Notes under the pieces: model-generated
Told to the model about the DNA's origin: nothing
The model's input: the letters and a program-made list of their open reading frames with translations, nothing else
The model's database searches: none
Program-made: the position numbers and the translations under genes
Assembly (NCBI RefSeq): GCF_937951745.1
Contig: NZ_CALFBQ010000019.1
Location: 17,151 to 81,150 of the forward strand
DNA: 64,000 nucleotides
Reading direction: 5' to 3'
Origin: an uncultured Chloroflexus sp.
GTDB taxonomy: Bacteria > Chloroflexota > Chloroflexia > Chloroflexales > Chloroflexaceae
Shown here: positions 1-8,129 of the stretch, piece after piece
How positions within the stretch are numbered: position 1 is the first letter of the stretch
Layout of the letters: each line of letters starts with the position of its first letter

Positions 1-120
1 GGCAAATACTCCCACCACATCACGGGTATCGGCAGGGTTGCGGCGCTCGAAGGTCTTGCCGCTCTGGGCAGGCACAAACTCGCCGCCGATGAGATTGTGA
101 AAGATCCGCGGTGCGGACAT
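1..120 (-). CDS. Aldehyde dehydrogenase family protein, N-terminal fragment (runs off left edge)
   Basis: Only the first 40 codons are inside the window. The reading begins MSAPRIFHNLIGGEF and continues with a Q-S-G-K-T-F-E-R-R-N-P-A-D pattern. This is the usual N-terminus of NAD(P)+-dependent aldehyde dehydrogenases, where the segment I-x-G-x-F/W-V precedes the E-x-x-N-P-A strand of the cofactor domain. The ATG at 120 has a very good ribosome binding site, AAGGAGG, nine bases upstream on the minus strand. Substrate cannot be told from so short a piece; succinate-semialdehyde, betaine-aldehyde and pyrroline-5-carboxylate type enzymes all start this way. It is divergent from the phosphatase gene to its right. 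Confidence 0.8.
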   Translation of the reverse strand, partial: MSAPRIFHNLIGGEFVPAQSGKTFERRNPADTRDVVGVFA

Positions 121-158
121 CTTCGTCCTCCTTGTGTCAAGAACTGGTAACGCTCTGA

Positions 159-167
159 ATTATAGCA
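159..167 (-). promoter_or_regulatory. Extended -10 element (TGCTATAAT) for the aldehyde dehydrogenase gene
   Basis: On the minus strand the bases read TGCTATAAT, a perfect -10 hexamer preceded by the TGn extension. It lies about 39 bases in front of the dehydrogenase start. No good -35 is seen at 16-18 bp, which extended -10 promoters can do without. The same TGC-TATAxT core recurs before other genes in the window. Confidence 0.45.
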
Positions 168-225
168 CGGGGCAACTTGTGGTATGCTGTAACGGATATT
201 GGGCGATCAAGAGGGGAAGCGGGCA

Positions 226-987
226 ATGGCAGAGTTAGAGATGCGGGTCGCAATTGCGAAAGTGCCCCGCGCTGGCGAGATCGAGAGCGGCGACACACTA
301 GAGATGATTGAGCGTCCGGGAGGCGGGTTTTCGTTTGTGCTCGCCGATGGGCAGGGTAGCGGGCGAAGCGCCAAAACGTTGTCGCATCTGGTAGCTACGC
401 GGGCAATTGCGCTGCTCAAAGATGGCGCTCGGGATGGAGCCGTTGCGCGCGCTGTCCACGATTACCTTTATACCTATCGGATGGGGCAGGCAGCAGCGAC
501 GCTCAATATCCTTTCGGTCGATTTTGCCGCGCACAAAATCTTGGTGACACGCAATAATCCAGCACCGTTTTTCGCTGTTACGCCGCAGGGCTTGCGCAGC
601 TTTAACGCGCCCTCGGCGCCGATCGGCTTACAGCCGCTGATTCGGCCCCAGATCAGCGAATTGCCGATTACGGCCTACACGTATGTCGTCATGTTTACCG
701 ATGGCCTGCTACGGGCGGGTGAACGATCCGGCGAGGATTTGGGGCTGCCGAATTACCTTGCCGCGTGGCCGGCACGCGAGGGGCGTGATCCGCAAACGCT
801 AGTGGATAGCGTGATGCAACGGGCGCTCGAGCTTGATGATGGCCAACCCAGCGATGATATGAGCATCGTGGTGCTGGCGATCTTGCCGCGCAGCGATGCC
901 CCCGGCTTGCGACGCCTAATGGTGAGTGCGCCGATCATTGCTACCGGCCATTACGAACCGCCCGATGAGCCGGAGATTGAAGAATAA
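226..987 (+). CDS. SpoIIE/PP2C-type serine/threonine phosphatase
   Basis: Single-domain phosphatase of the PP2C/SpoIIE family, predicted to remove phosphate from serine or threonine of a partner such as an anti-sigma-factor antagonist. Visible metal-binding motifs are ADGQGSG (Asp about residue 41), FTDGLLRAG in the second half and SDDMSIVVL near the end; these are the aspartates that hold the two catalytic metals. There is no sensor domain or membrane segment, so a cytoplasmic enzyme is likely. An upstream TTG at 199 is in frame, but the ATG at 226 has GAGGGGAAG just before it and is preferred, giving 253 aa. The LCP gene follows 15 bp downstream. Three RsbR-like STAS proteins near 53 kb are possible distant partners, which is inference only. 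Confidence 0.85.
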   Translation: MAELEMRVAIAKVPRAGEIESGDTLEMIERPGGGFSFVLADGQGSGRSAKTLSHLVATRAIALLKDGARDGAVARAVHDYLYTYRMGQAAATLNILSVDFAAHKILVTRNNPAPFFAVTPQGLRSFNAPSAPIGLQPLIRPQISELPITAYTYVVMFTDGLLRAGERSGEDLGLPNYLAAWPAREGRDPQTLVDSVMQRALELDDGQPSDDMSIVVLAILPRSDAPGLRRLMVSAPIIATGHYEPPDEPEIEE

Positions 988-1002
988 CAGGGTACGGCGG
1001 CG

Positions 1003-2391
1003 ATGGATTGGCAGGATGATGAGCGACGACAGCCACGGGTGAGTGCGCGCGAACGGGTGGCCGCTCTGCGCGCGCAACGGCGACGGGGCTGGTGGCGCTT
1101 CCTCAGGTTTGGCGGTTTGGCGCTGGCAGTACTGGTGACGGTGTGGGGCTTGGGATGGCTTTGGAACGCCTTCGCCGCCAGTATGCGTCTGAGTGATCCG
1201 CGTCCGGTGACTGGTGGGGCGACGCCGGCGAATACCGTCTTTCGCCAGCCATTTACTGTCTTGCTGCTTGGCATTGACCAGCGCGACGATGGCGCTGAAG
1301 GGGTGCGTAGCGACACCCTGATCTTGGCCTACGTTAATCCGAATGAACGCTGGGTCAGCCTGCTCTCGATCCCACGCGATACGGTGGCTGTGATCCGCGG
1401 GCTGGGCGAGCAGAAGATCAATGCGGCGTATAGCTACGGCTATCACCATGCCGCCGATCTGTACGGGCGCGGGGTTGACCCGGCGGCGGCTGGGGCGGCG
1501 CTCGCTACCGAGACGGTGGCCACTCTGCTCAATCTACCGATCGATTATGTCGCCCAGATTGATTTTGCCGGCTTCGAGCGGCTGATTGATGCGATCGGTG
1601 GCGTGGTCATCGATGTGCCTTACCCCTTGCTCGATAGTAGTTTCCCGACCGCTGATTATGGGTACGAACGGATTTTCATTCCTGCTGGCTTGCAAGTGCT
1701 CGACGGCGCGACAGCGTTGCGTTATGCCCGCTCGCGCCATGGATCGAGCGATTTTGACCGCGCCCGCCGCCAGCAGGCCATTGTGCGCGCGGCGCTGGCG
1801 ACAGTGCGCTCGCGCGGGATGCTCGATCAGGCCAGCGCTCTGTCAGCATTGCTAGCCGAAGCCCGGCGTAGCATCAAGACAACACTGCCGATTGACGATC
1901 CAGCGGCGTTACGCGAACTGATTGCACTGGCCCAGTCGCTCGAGGCCGATCGGATTGCAACCTTCAGCATTAACCCGCGTGAGGTGGCAGTTGTGGCCGA
2001 AATCGGCTCAGACATCTACTGGAACCGGCGCGATTTGGCGGCGTTGGTCGAGCGGGTGCGGGCCGGGCCGCGGCTCGATCATGAACCAGCGACAGTGCAG
2101 GTGCTGAATGGGACGCCGGTGAATGGGCTGGCGGCGCGGGTTAGCCGGGCGCTGGATAATGCCGGCTTTCACACCTTGCCGCCTGCTAATACCGAGCGCC
2201 GCGAGACGACAGTCATTATCGATTATGCCGGCAAACCGACGGCGCTCGCCCGCTTGGCCGCTCATCTGGGGTTGCCGGCGACGCAGGTCTTTGCCAACCC
2301 GCCGGCTGATGCGCCGCCCCAACCGCTCGGAGCCGATATTGTCTTGCTGTTGGGGCGTGATTACAACCCGGCGTGGGCCTTGACCCCGTGA
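1003..2391 (+). CDS. LytR-CpsA-Psr (LCP) family protein with C-terminal LytR_C domain
   Basis: Membrane-anchored LCP enzyme. The family moves undecaprenyl-linked glycopolymers onto peptidoglycan or other acceptors outside the membrane. After a basic cytoplasmic start there is one membrane helix (about residues 30-50). The LCP domain shows the conserved arginine and aspartate motifs: RSDTLILAYV, SIPRDT, KINAAYSYG and YARSRHGSSDFDRARRQQ. The C-terminal part, from about residue 360 (TVQVLNGTPVNGLA), is a LytR_C domain. Length (462 aa) is normal. In Chloroflexota, whose envelope is unusual, the acceptor is unknown. It sits in a tight forward run with the phosphatase and the LysM protein. Confidence 0.9.
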   Translation: MDWQDDERRQPRVSARERVAALRAQRRRGWWRFLRFGGLALAVLVTVWGLGWLWNAFAASMRLSDPRPVTGGATPANTVFRQPFTVLLLGIDQRDDGAEGVRSDTLILAYVNPNERWVSLLSIPRDTVAVIRGLGEQKINAAYSYGYHHAADLYGRGVDPAAAGAALATETVATLLNLPIDYVAQIDFAGFERLIDAIGGVVIDVPYPLLDSSFPTADYGYERIFIPAGLQVLDGATALRYARSRHGSSDFDRARRQQAIVRAALATVRSRGMLDQASALSALLAEARRSIKTTLPIDDPAALRELIALAQSLEADRIATFSINPREVAVVAEIGSDIYWNRRDLAALVERVRAGPRLDHEPATVQVLNGTPVNGLAARVSRALDNAGFHTLPPANTERRETTVIIDYAGKPTALARLAAHLGLPATQVFANPPADAPPQPLGADIVLLLGRDYNPAWALTP

Positions 2392-2550
2392 TATGGGGAG
2401 CCGCACGTCCGTGCGGGTGCGCCCCAATCGCTGCGGGCCGATATGCGCGCTGACCATCTGGCGTGGGCCGTGACGCCGCGATCTGATGCTGGGCTTAGGC
2501 ATGATAGGCGGGGACATTGATGATGGGGAAGCGCACGGCCGCGCGGCTCT
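2311..2550 (+). repeat. Decayed tandem duplication of the 3' end of the LCP gene and its trailer
   Basis: The end of the LCP gene plus following bases (about 2311-2420) is imperfectly repeated at about 2417-2547. Aligned blocks include CCCCAACCGCT versus CCCCAATCGCT, GGCGTGGGCCTTGACCCC versus GGCGTGGGCCGTGACGCC (20 of 23 bases over that block), and ATGGGGAGCCGCACG versus ATGGGGAAGCGCACG. The first trailer also holds a small hairpin, CCGCAC-gtcc-GTGCGG, at 2401-2416. The second copy has lost its reading frame and fills the spacer before the LysM gene. Confidence 0.55.
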
Positions 2551-2562
2551 ACGAGGATATAC

Positions 2563-3165
2563 ATGGTGTTATCGGAAACAATGCTGTGGTTGTTATTGGC
2601 GCTGGCGCTGGTGGCGCCACCGATCGGCGCTATCATCCTACGGCTGCTGCAAAACCGCATCAGCAATGCTGGGATGGCGGCAGGGGCAGGCTTGTTGCTG
2701 CTCATCGCAGCAGTGGCATCGCTGACCATCGCCCGTTCTTCGTTGCCGCCATTGCGGATCGGCGATCTGACTTTGCTACCGGCGTGGTCACCGCCGGTCA
2801 TCGAAGCAATTGAAACTCAAGAAGCGCCTGATCTGCCAACCGTCACCCCGCCGCCAGCGGTGCCAACCTCAACCCCGCGGCCAACGCAGACCCCAACCCT
2901 GACGGCAACGCTGGAACCAACGCTAACTCCGGAACCGACACCAACGCCGGAGCCAACGCCAACACTGGAACCAACGCCGGAACCAACCCCGACACCGGAA
3001 CCACCTGCCGCCGGGCCGCGCCGTTATACGGTGCAGGCTGGCGACACCCTCCGCGCTATTGCCGAACGATTTGGGGTTACAATTGAAGCGATCTTGCAGG
3101 CGAATAATCTGACCCCGGCGCAAGGCGACAACCTGCGCGTCGGGCAAGAATTGGTGATTCCATGA
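2563..3165 (+). CDS. Membrane protein with Thr/Pro-rich linker and C-terminal LysM domain
   Basis: A 200-aa protein with two N-terminal membrane helices (about residues 7-28 and 37-57), a long [14 protein letters not shown] linker (about 90-145), and one LysM domain at the C-terminus (about 152-199; [19 protein letters not shown], then ILQANNL and [10 protein letters not shown]). LysM binds N-acetylglucosamine polymers such as peptidoglycan, so the protein probably tethers the membrane to the wall. The linker should span the periplasmic gap. Its stop codon overlaps the start of the next gene (ATGA), so the two are translationally coupled. Confidence 0.85.
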   Translation: MVLSETMLWLLLALALVAPPIGAIILRLLQNRISNAGMAAGAGLLLLIAAVASLTIARSSLPPLRIGDLTLLPAWSPPVIEAIETQEAPDLPTVTPPPAVPTSTPRPTQTPTLTATLEPTLTPEPTPTPEPTPTLEPTPEPTPTPEPPAAGPRRYTVQAGDTLRAIAERFGVTIEAILQANNLTPAQGDNLRVGQELVIP

Positions 3166-3827
3166 CTACGATTCGCACCGTTGAACGGCGCCCGCTAGTC
3201 GAGACCGGGCCGGCGCCATTGTTGCTGATGTTGCACGGATTTGGTAGCCACGAACGCGATCTATTTGAGCTGGCCGATTTGATCGACGACCGGATGCATA
3301 TTGTCAGCGCGCGTGCGCCGATTGCACTGCCGTGGGGCGGGTTTGCATGGTACGAACTGAGCGGCGCTCCCGGTCGCTTGATTCCCGATCCGGTGGGGAG
3401 GGCGCGAGCGGTTGAACTGTTGATTAAGTTCGTCAGCGAATTGCCGGGCCGGATCGGCACCGATCCGCAGCGCACCTATCTGTTTGGCTTCAGCCAAGGC
3501 GCGATCCTTAGTCTAGCGTTGGCGTGGCGCATTCCCGAAAAGCTAGCCGGCGTGATAGCAGCTAACGGTTATCTCGATCCGGCCTTGGCAACCGATCCGC
3601 CAGCGGCAGGGTTGGCCCGGCTGCCGATCTTGCAACTGCACGGCAGCTACGATGATGTTATCCCAGTCGAACAGGCCCGCGCCACCCGCGATCTGTTGGC
3701 TCAACACGCACCGCGCCACCATTACCACGAAGACCCGGTCGGGCATAGCCTGCACCCGCACGGGTTGAACCTGATGCAGCGCTGGCTAGCCGAGCAGCTC
3801 GATGGCCCGCCGCCGCACGAGGGGTAA
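3162..3827 (+). CDS. Phospholipase/carboxylesterase-type alpha/beta hydrolase
   Basis: Cytoplasmic serine hydrolase of the carboxylesterase/YpfH family, 221 aa, no signal peptide. The catalytic triad can be read: Ser in GFSQGA, Asp in SYDDVIPVE and His in GHSLHPHG. An oxyanion-hole segment [12 protein letters not shown] is near the N-terminus. Known relatives hydrolyse short acyl esters, lysophospholipids or thioesters; the physiological substrate is unknown. The start overlaps the LysM stop by four bases, placing the gene at the end of the 226-3827 cluster. Confidence 0.88.
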   Translation: MTTIRTVERRPLVETGPAPLLLMLHGFGSHERDLFELADLIDDRMHIVSARAPIALPWGGFAWYELSGAPGRLIPDPVGRARAVELLIKFVSELPGRIGTDPQRTYLFGFSQGAILSLALAWRIPEKLAGVIAANGYLDPALATDPPAAGLARLPILQLHGSYDDVIPVEQARATRDLLAQHAPRHHYHEDPVGHSLHPHGLNLMQRWLAEQLDGPPPHEG

Positions 3828-3847
3828 GACAAGGGTGCGAAGGGTAT

Positions 3848-3958
3848 AACGCAAAGGCGCGAAGAGTAGGGATGCATCCCTGCTATGGAGTACGAAGCTT
3901 GGAAGTTGGGAGTGTAAGGTTGGCTGTGTACCTTAGCGTCTTTGCGCCTTTGCGTTAT
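3848..3958. repeat. Inverted pair of the dispersed ACGCAAAGGCGC repeat
   Basis: AACGCAAAGGCGCGAAG (3848-3864) is answered by the complementary TCTTTGCGCCTTTGCGTT (3939-3956). Together they could form a long-range stem in the trailer of the esterase gene. This is one of at least ten spacers in the window that carry this repeat family. Confidence 0.6.
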
Positions 3959-4000
3959 GATATCTTTAGCGTCTTATTGTTCATTTAGACAAGGTGCGCG

Positions 4001-4693
4001 ATGCCGGTTGATCTTTCGCACTGCGCCAGTTGCGGACAACCGTTAACGAATGGCTATTATGTCTTGATTGACCGACCTGACCGGTTTTGCCCGCAGTGCA
4101 TTGCGACCCGGCCCCGTTGCGACACCTGCGGCGCGCCGCTCGGTAATCGCTTTTGGAATTTGCACGATGGCCGGCGGCAGTGCGACACTTGCTATACGGT
4201 TGCGATCTACGATCCGGCGCAGGCGCAGCAACTCTTTCAGCAGACGGCCAGTATGCTGACCGAAGGGCTAGGCTTACGCCTGAATGTCGGGGTAGCTTTT
4301 CGGTTAGTCGATGCCCCCACTATGACTCGGCTGCGCGGCCCGGTGCAGCCCGGTTTACATACGCTTGGTCTCTATCAGCGCCAGAACCATATTCGCGTCA
4401 TTTATCTGCTCTATGGGCTGCCAAGGCTGGTATTTCGTATTACCGCTGCTCACGAATATGCTCATGCGTGGCAAACCGAACATTGTCCGCTCTTACGCAA
4501 CGAGTTTTTGCGCGAAGGGCATGCCGAATGGGTGGCGTATCGGCATCTGTTGCAGCTCGGTAGTCAAAAAGCAGCCGCCCGCATGCTCGATGAAAACCAT
4601 CCGTATCATCAACCGCTGCGCCATCTGTTGGCCCTTGAGGCACAATTAGGCGTGGCAGGGGTGAATGCGTATTTGACGCGGGTGGATGGGTGA
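4001..4693 (+). CDS. DA1-like protein: LIM-type zinc finger plus HExxH peptidase
   Basis: A 230-aa protein built like the peptidase half of plant DA1. The N-terminus has paired CxxC motifs (CASC, CPQC, CDTC, CDTC) with LIM-like spacing. The second half has a zinc-peptidase motif, AAHEYAHAW, followed by a likely third ligand in FLREGHAEWVAY. In plants DA1 proteins are ubiquitin-activated peptidases; a bacterium has no such partner, so the target is unknown. No signal peptide or membrane helix, so it should be cytoplasmic. Start ATG follows AAGGTG at suitable distance. It stands alone between repeat-rich spacers. The fold assignment is from motif pattern, not from a search. Confidence 0.75.
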   Translation: MPVDLSHCASCGQPLTNGYYVLIDRPDRFCPQCIATRPRCDTCGAPLGNRFWNLHDGRRQCDTCYTVAIYDPAQAQQLFQQTASMLTEGLGLRLNVGVAFRLVDAPTMTRLRGPVQPGLHTLGLYQRQNHIRVIYLLYGLPRLVFRITAAHEYAHAWQTEHCPLLRNEFLREGHAEWVAYRHLLQLGSQKAAARMLDENHPYHQPLRHLLALEAQLGVAGVNAYLTRVDG

Positions 4694-4752
4694 TAGATGC
4701 GCGGCGAGAAGATGTCCTATCATCGCTATCCGGCCAACGCGGTGAAGGATGA

Positions 4753-4782
4753 TTGACAAACAATGAAAGGAAAGCGCATATT
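4753..4782 (+). promoter_or_regulatory. Possible sigma-70 promoter in AT-rich spacer
   Basis: A perfect TTGACA (4753-4758) is followed 18 bp later by CATATT (4777-4782, four of six bases of the -10). It lies in an AT-rich 262-bp spacer, about 170 bp before the glycosyltransferase gene. A long untranslated leader would result, so this is only a candidate. Confidence 0.3.
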
Positions 4783-4955
4783 TAGCACTCTGTGATCGAA
4801 CTGAAAAAAATATGGAGACTAAAGGTTGTCCAAATAACAAAAGAGACGATTTTGAAATAAACAGACAAAATGCAGCTCAACATGTTGCTCTAAATATTGC
4901 GTGATTTCTACTCGTACATTCCGTTGTTTCTCATATACTCTTCATATTTTTACTT

Positions 4956-6074
4956 ATGCACATCTGGTGGCTTGATCCCTTTCACGGCGGTTCACATGCG
5001 GCGGTCGCTAGCGGTTACGCCGCGCACAGCGCGCACCACGTGACACTGATTACGCTCAGCCAAGCCGGCGGTTGGCGTTGGCGCATGCGGGGTGGAGCGG
5101 TGACGCTCGCCCGGCAGGTGGCCGAGCGCCGCGATGCGCCTGATCTGATCGTGACCACCGATATGCTCGATGTAGCTACTTTTCGGGCCTTGACCCAGCG
5201 CCAGGTGGGGCATGTGCCGGTAGTAGTCTATTTTCACGAAAATCAATTGACCTACCCACTACCGCCGGGCCGCAAGCGCGACTACACGTTCGGGTGGATC
5301 AACTTCACCAGCGCACTGGTCGCCGATGCCGTGATCTTCAATTCTGAGTTTCACCGCCGCGACTTTTTGACGGCGCTGCCGGCTATGTTGCGGCGCTATC
5401 ACGATTATCACGAATTGCAGACGGTTGATCAGATTGCAGCCAAAGCGCAGGTGTTACCACCCGGCCTTGATCTGCCGTCGCTGCTGCCGCGCCCGCCGCG
5501 CGATCCCGCCACGCCACCAGTGATCCTGTGGAATGCGCGCTGGGAATACGATAAGCAGCCGCAGGTGGTGATGGCGGCGCTGGAATATCTGGCGGCGCAA
5601 GGGATCACCTTCCGCCTGATTGTGACCGGTGAGCATATTGACCCCACGATGCCTGATTTGGTGGCCGCGCGCGAACGGTGGCAGGCGCAGACGATCCATT
5701 GGGGCTATGCCGCCAACCGCGCGGCCTATCTCCAATTGTTGCTACAGGCTGACATTGTAGTCTCGGCGGCGATCCAAGAGTATTTCGGAGTAGCAATCGT
5801 CGAGGCAATTGCCTGCGGCTGCATCCCACTTTTGCCGGCGCGGCTCAACTATCCCGATTTGATCCCGCCAGCATGGCAGAACGACTGCTTATACGCTACC
5901 GATGACGACTTGCCGGCGGCGCTCGCTCGGCTCATCACTAAGCTGCCGGAGTTACGACAACGCGATTGGCCGGCGCTAGCCGCGCCGTACCGCTGGGAAA
6001 CGCTGGCGTCGCGCTATGATGCGGTGTTGAATGAGATCTGGGCTAAACAATCTTTTGGCAAGGGGTCGCGTTGA
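4956..6074 (+). CDS. Glycosyltransferase of the tRNA-queuosine mannosyltransferase (GTDC1/QTMAN, DUF3524) family
   Basis: A 372-aa GT-B glycosyltransferase. The N-terminal domain has the diagnostic start MHIWWLDPFHGGSHA and the segments YFHENQLTYPLPPG and INFTSALVADAVIFNSEFHR of the DUF3524 family. The C-terminal domain has the nucleotide-sugar site (ILWNARWEYDKQP, IVVSAAIQEYFGVAIVEAIACGC). Vertebrate members attach mannose to queuosine in tRNA-Asp; bacterial members are plausibly tRNA modifiers too, which is inference. No queuosine gene is in the window. The start is fixed by the family's N-terminus. The stop overlaps the earliest possible start of the next reading frame, but that gene's likely ATG is about 100 bp further on. 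Confidence 0.8.
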   Translation: MHIWWLDPFHGGSHAAVASGYAAHSAHHVTLITLSQAGGWRWRMRGGAVTLARQVAERRDAPDLIVTTDMLDVATFRALTQRQVGHVPVVVYFHENQLTYPLPPGRKRDYTFGWINFTSALVADAVIFNSEFHRRDFLTALPAMLRRYHDYHELQTVDQIAAKAQVLPPGLDLPSLLPRPPRDPATPPVILWNARWEYDKQPQVVMAALEYLAAQGITFRLIVTGEHIDPTMPDLVAARERWQAQTIHWGYAANRAAYLQLLLQADIVVSAAIQEYFGVAIVEAIACGCIPLLPARLNYPDLIPPAWQNDCLYATDDDLPAALARLITKLPELRQRDWPALAAPYRWETLASRYDAVLNEIWAKQSFGKGSR

Positions 6075-6175
6075 TGCGCGTTGGTGGAGGAGATTGCGGC
6101 GGCTTCCTGCTCCTAAACCCTAGCGGGGAAGTTGGGAGAGAGCCAGATGTGTACCAATTAGAAAGAGGTAACTTC

Positions 6176-6679
6176 ATGCGACATGAAGATCAGGTGGCGC
6201 TGCGCAAGCTTATCGACGAAAGCCATACCGCCGCGCTTGGCACTGTTACCGGAGACGGTGCGCCGTTTGTTTCGTATGTACTGTACGCCGTCGAGCGGCG
6301 CGACGGACATGCGCCAACCCTCTTGCTGCTGCTGAGCCGGTTGGCAGCGCATACGGGCCATCTGCTGGCCGAACCGCGCCTCTCGTTGCTGATCACCGCT
6401 GCGCCGGGCAGCGTCGCCGATCCGCAGGCGCTGGCGCGGGTAACGCTGCAAGGCACGGCGCAGCCGGTTGGGCGCGAGGCGCCTGATTATGCGGCAGCGC
6501 AAGCATGTTATCTAGACCAACTGCCCGGCCAGCAGCATCTCTTCGCCTTACCCGATTTCACCCTGTTTCGGGTTGAGCTGCGCGAAGCGCGGTATGTCGG
6601 TGGTTTTGGCCGCGCCTTTACCCTCGACGCGGCTAAGCTGGCGGCAGCGTTGACGGTAAGTGTAGCGAACCCGGCGTAA
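6176..6679 (+). CDS. Pyridoxamine 5'-phosphate oxidase-like (HugZ-type) flavin/heme-binding split-barrel protein
   Basis: 167 aa, starting MRHEDQVALRKLIDESHTAALGTV. This is the N-terminal strand pattern of the pyridoxamine-phosphate-oxidase/HugZ split barrel, with the typical LLLLLSRLAAHTGHL and PRLSLLI segments. Members bind FMN or heme; heme degradation is the known role of HugZ, but this protein is short and lacks an obvious C-terminal HugZ extension. The reading frame stays open upstream to 6071, but ATG 6176 is preferred because AGAGGT lies before it and homology starts there. It is probably cytoplasmic and may be co-transcribed with the glycosyltransferase. Confidence 0.75.
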   Translation: MRHEDQVALRKLIDESHTAALGTVTGDGAPFVSYVLYAVERRDGHAPTLLLLLSRLAAHTGHLLAEPRLSLLITAAPGSVADPQALARVTLQGTAQPVGREAPDYAAAQACYLDQLPGQQHLFALPDFTLFRVELREARYVGGFGRAFTLDAAKLAAALTVSVANPA

Positions 6680-6848
6680 AGGGCGATCATCAGTGCGTAT
6701 CCGTGGTATCATGGAAAAAGTAGGCAGAGATCAAGGCATCGGGCCGCAACCCCATCTTGCCATAGTGTCAGCGACGACGCGAACTGCTGGGACAAGCTGA
6801 CCTCGGCTACGATGCTCTTCAATATCATTGAAAGACATAGGTGCAGTT

Positions 6849-7541
6849 GTGCCAGACCAAGAACGCCGTTCGACCACCTTGCTCTTAATCCGCCATGGCA
6901 TGAATGACTGGGTGCATGGTCGGTTAGCCGGTTGGTTGCCGGGGGTGCATCTGAGCGAAGAGGGCCGGCGGCAAGCGGCGGCGCTGAGCGAACGGCTGGG
7001 CGATTTGCCCATCACAGCTCTGTATACCAGCCCGCTCGACCGTTGTATCGAGACGGCGCGTGCGATTGCCGAACCGCGCGGGTTACCGTTGCGGATTGTC
7101 GAGCAGATCGGTGAGGTACGGTACGGCGAGTGGGAAGGGGCCGAATTGAAAGAGCTGTACAAGCACGAGCTGTGGCCCGGAGTACAGCACTATCCGAGTG
7201 GGACGCGCTTTCCTAAAGGTGAGACGCTCGGTGAAGCACAGATGCGGATGGTGAGTGCGCTTGATCAATTGCGTGCTCGTCATCAGGGTGAGCTGATTGC
7301 CGTTGTGTCGCACGCCGATCTGATCCGGTTGGCGCTGGCGTATTATATTGGTATGCACATCGATTTATTTCAGCGGCTGGTCATCAATCCGTGCTCGTTG
7401 AGCGCCGTCGCCTTCGAGCCGATGGGGCCTCGCCTGCTGGCCTACAATGAGACCGGGTCGCTTGAACATCTTCGCCCTAAATCACCCACACCGCCGGCCG
7501 AACCGGCGGCAACGTCCCCGTCGTCAACGGAGGCAGTGTAG
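6849..7541 (+). CDS. Histidine phosphatase (MSMEG_4193-type, phosphoglycerate-mutase-like)
   Basis: Cytoplasmic histidine phosphatase, about 230 aa. It has the catalytic LLIRHGMND motif near the N-terminus, then TSPLDRCIETA, GEWEGAELKEL and a late VSHADLIRL, which carry the two histidines and two arginines of the active site. A GTG at 6849 with AGGTG five bases upstream is chosen over a TTG at 6828 without a site; there is no ATG before the active site. It opens a three-gene set with the DUF3090 gene (4-bp gap) and the SCO1664-type gene, an arrangement known from Actinobacteria. The phosphorylated substrate is unknown. Confidence 0.85.
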   Translation: MPDQERRSTTLLLIRHGMNDWVHGRLAGWLPGVHLSEEGRRQAAALSERLGDLPITALYTSPLDRCIETARAIAEPRGLPLRIVEQIGEVRYGEWEGAELKELYKHELWPGVQHYPSGTRFPKGETLGEAQMRMVSALDQLRARHQGELIAVVSHADLIRLALAYYIGMHIDLFQRLVINPCSLSAVAFEPMGPRLLAYNETGSLEHLRPKSPTPPAEPAATSPSSTEAV

Positions 7542-7545
7542 GATT

Positions 7546-8073
7546 ATGGCAGAGTTTACGTTTGACTTGGAATCGGTGCATCGCATCACCGCTGGTGCGG
7601 TCGGGCCGCGTGGCCGGCGCGTCTTCTACTTGCAGGCCCGGCGTGGCAGTCGGTTAGTCACTTTGTTGGCCGAGAAAGAGCAGATCCGCGAGTTGGCCAA
7701 CGCGATCAACCGCTTGCTCGAAACAATCGGCGAACGGAATCCCCGCTTAGCAACCTCTGACGATCTGATCGTGGCCGATATGAGCCTCGAAGAGCCACTT
7801 GAGCCGGAATTCCGCATTTATCAATTGGGCTTGGGCTACGATAGCGAGCGCGATCGGGTGGTGTTGCTGGCGCAAGGTATGCCAGAAGGCAACGACGAAG
7901 AACCGCTCTCGGCCCGTTTTTACGCCACCCGCGAGCAGATGAAGGCGTTGAGCATTCACGCTGAGCGGGTCGTCGCCGCTGGACGCCCGATCTGCGGTAA
8001 TTGCGGTCGCCCGATCGATCCGAGCGGTCATTTCTGCCCGCACCGCAACGGCCATGGGCCGGTGTATAGCTGA
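7546..8073 (+). CDS. DUF3090 family protein with C-terminal zinc-ribbon-like motif
   Basis: 175 aa, beginning MAEFTFDLESVHRITAGAVG, as in the DUF3090 family that always travels with an MSMEG_4193-type phosphatase. The body is a predicted alpha/beta fold with a GRRVFYLQARRG segment. The last 30 residues hold CGNCGRPIDPSGHFCPH, three cysteines and histidines that could bind zinc. Function is not known. The ATG at 7546 directly follows the upstream stop (4-bp spacing), with GGAGG overlapping the end of the previous gene, so coupling is likely. An in-frame upstream extension runs inside the phosphatase gene and is ignored. Confidence 0.85.
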   Translation: MAEFTFDLESVHRITAGAVGPRGRRVFYLQARRGSRLVTLLAEKEQIRELANAINRLLETIGERNPRLATSDDLIVADMSLEEPLEPEFRIYQLGLGYDSERDRVVLLAQGMPEGNDEEPLSARFYATREQMKALSIHAERVVAAGRPICGNCGRPIDPSGHFCPHRNGHGPVYS

Positions 8074-8129
8074 GCCGCTGTTGCGTCTTGGCGTTGAGCG
8101 GCCAATCCATCAGACGGCAAGGGGACGGT

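Noticed and set aside
916..1449. Minus-strand open frame opposite the phosphatase/LCP junction
   Set aside because: Overlaps two well-supported plus-strand genes and has no domain.
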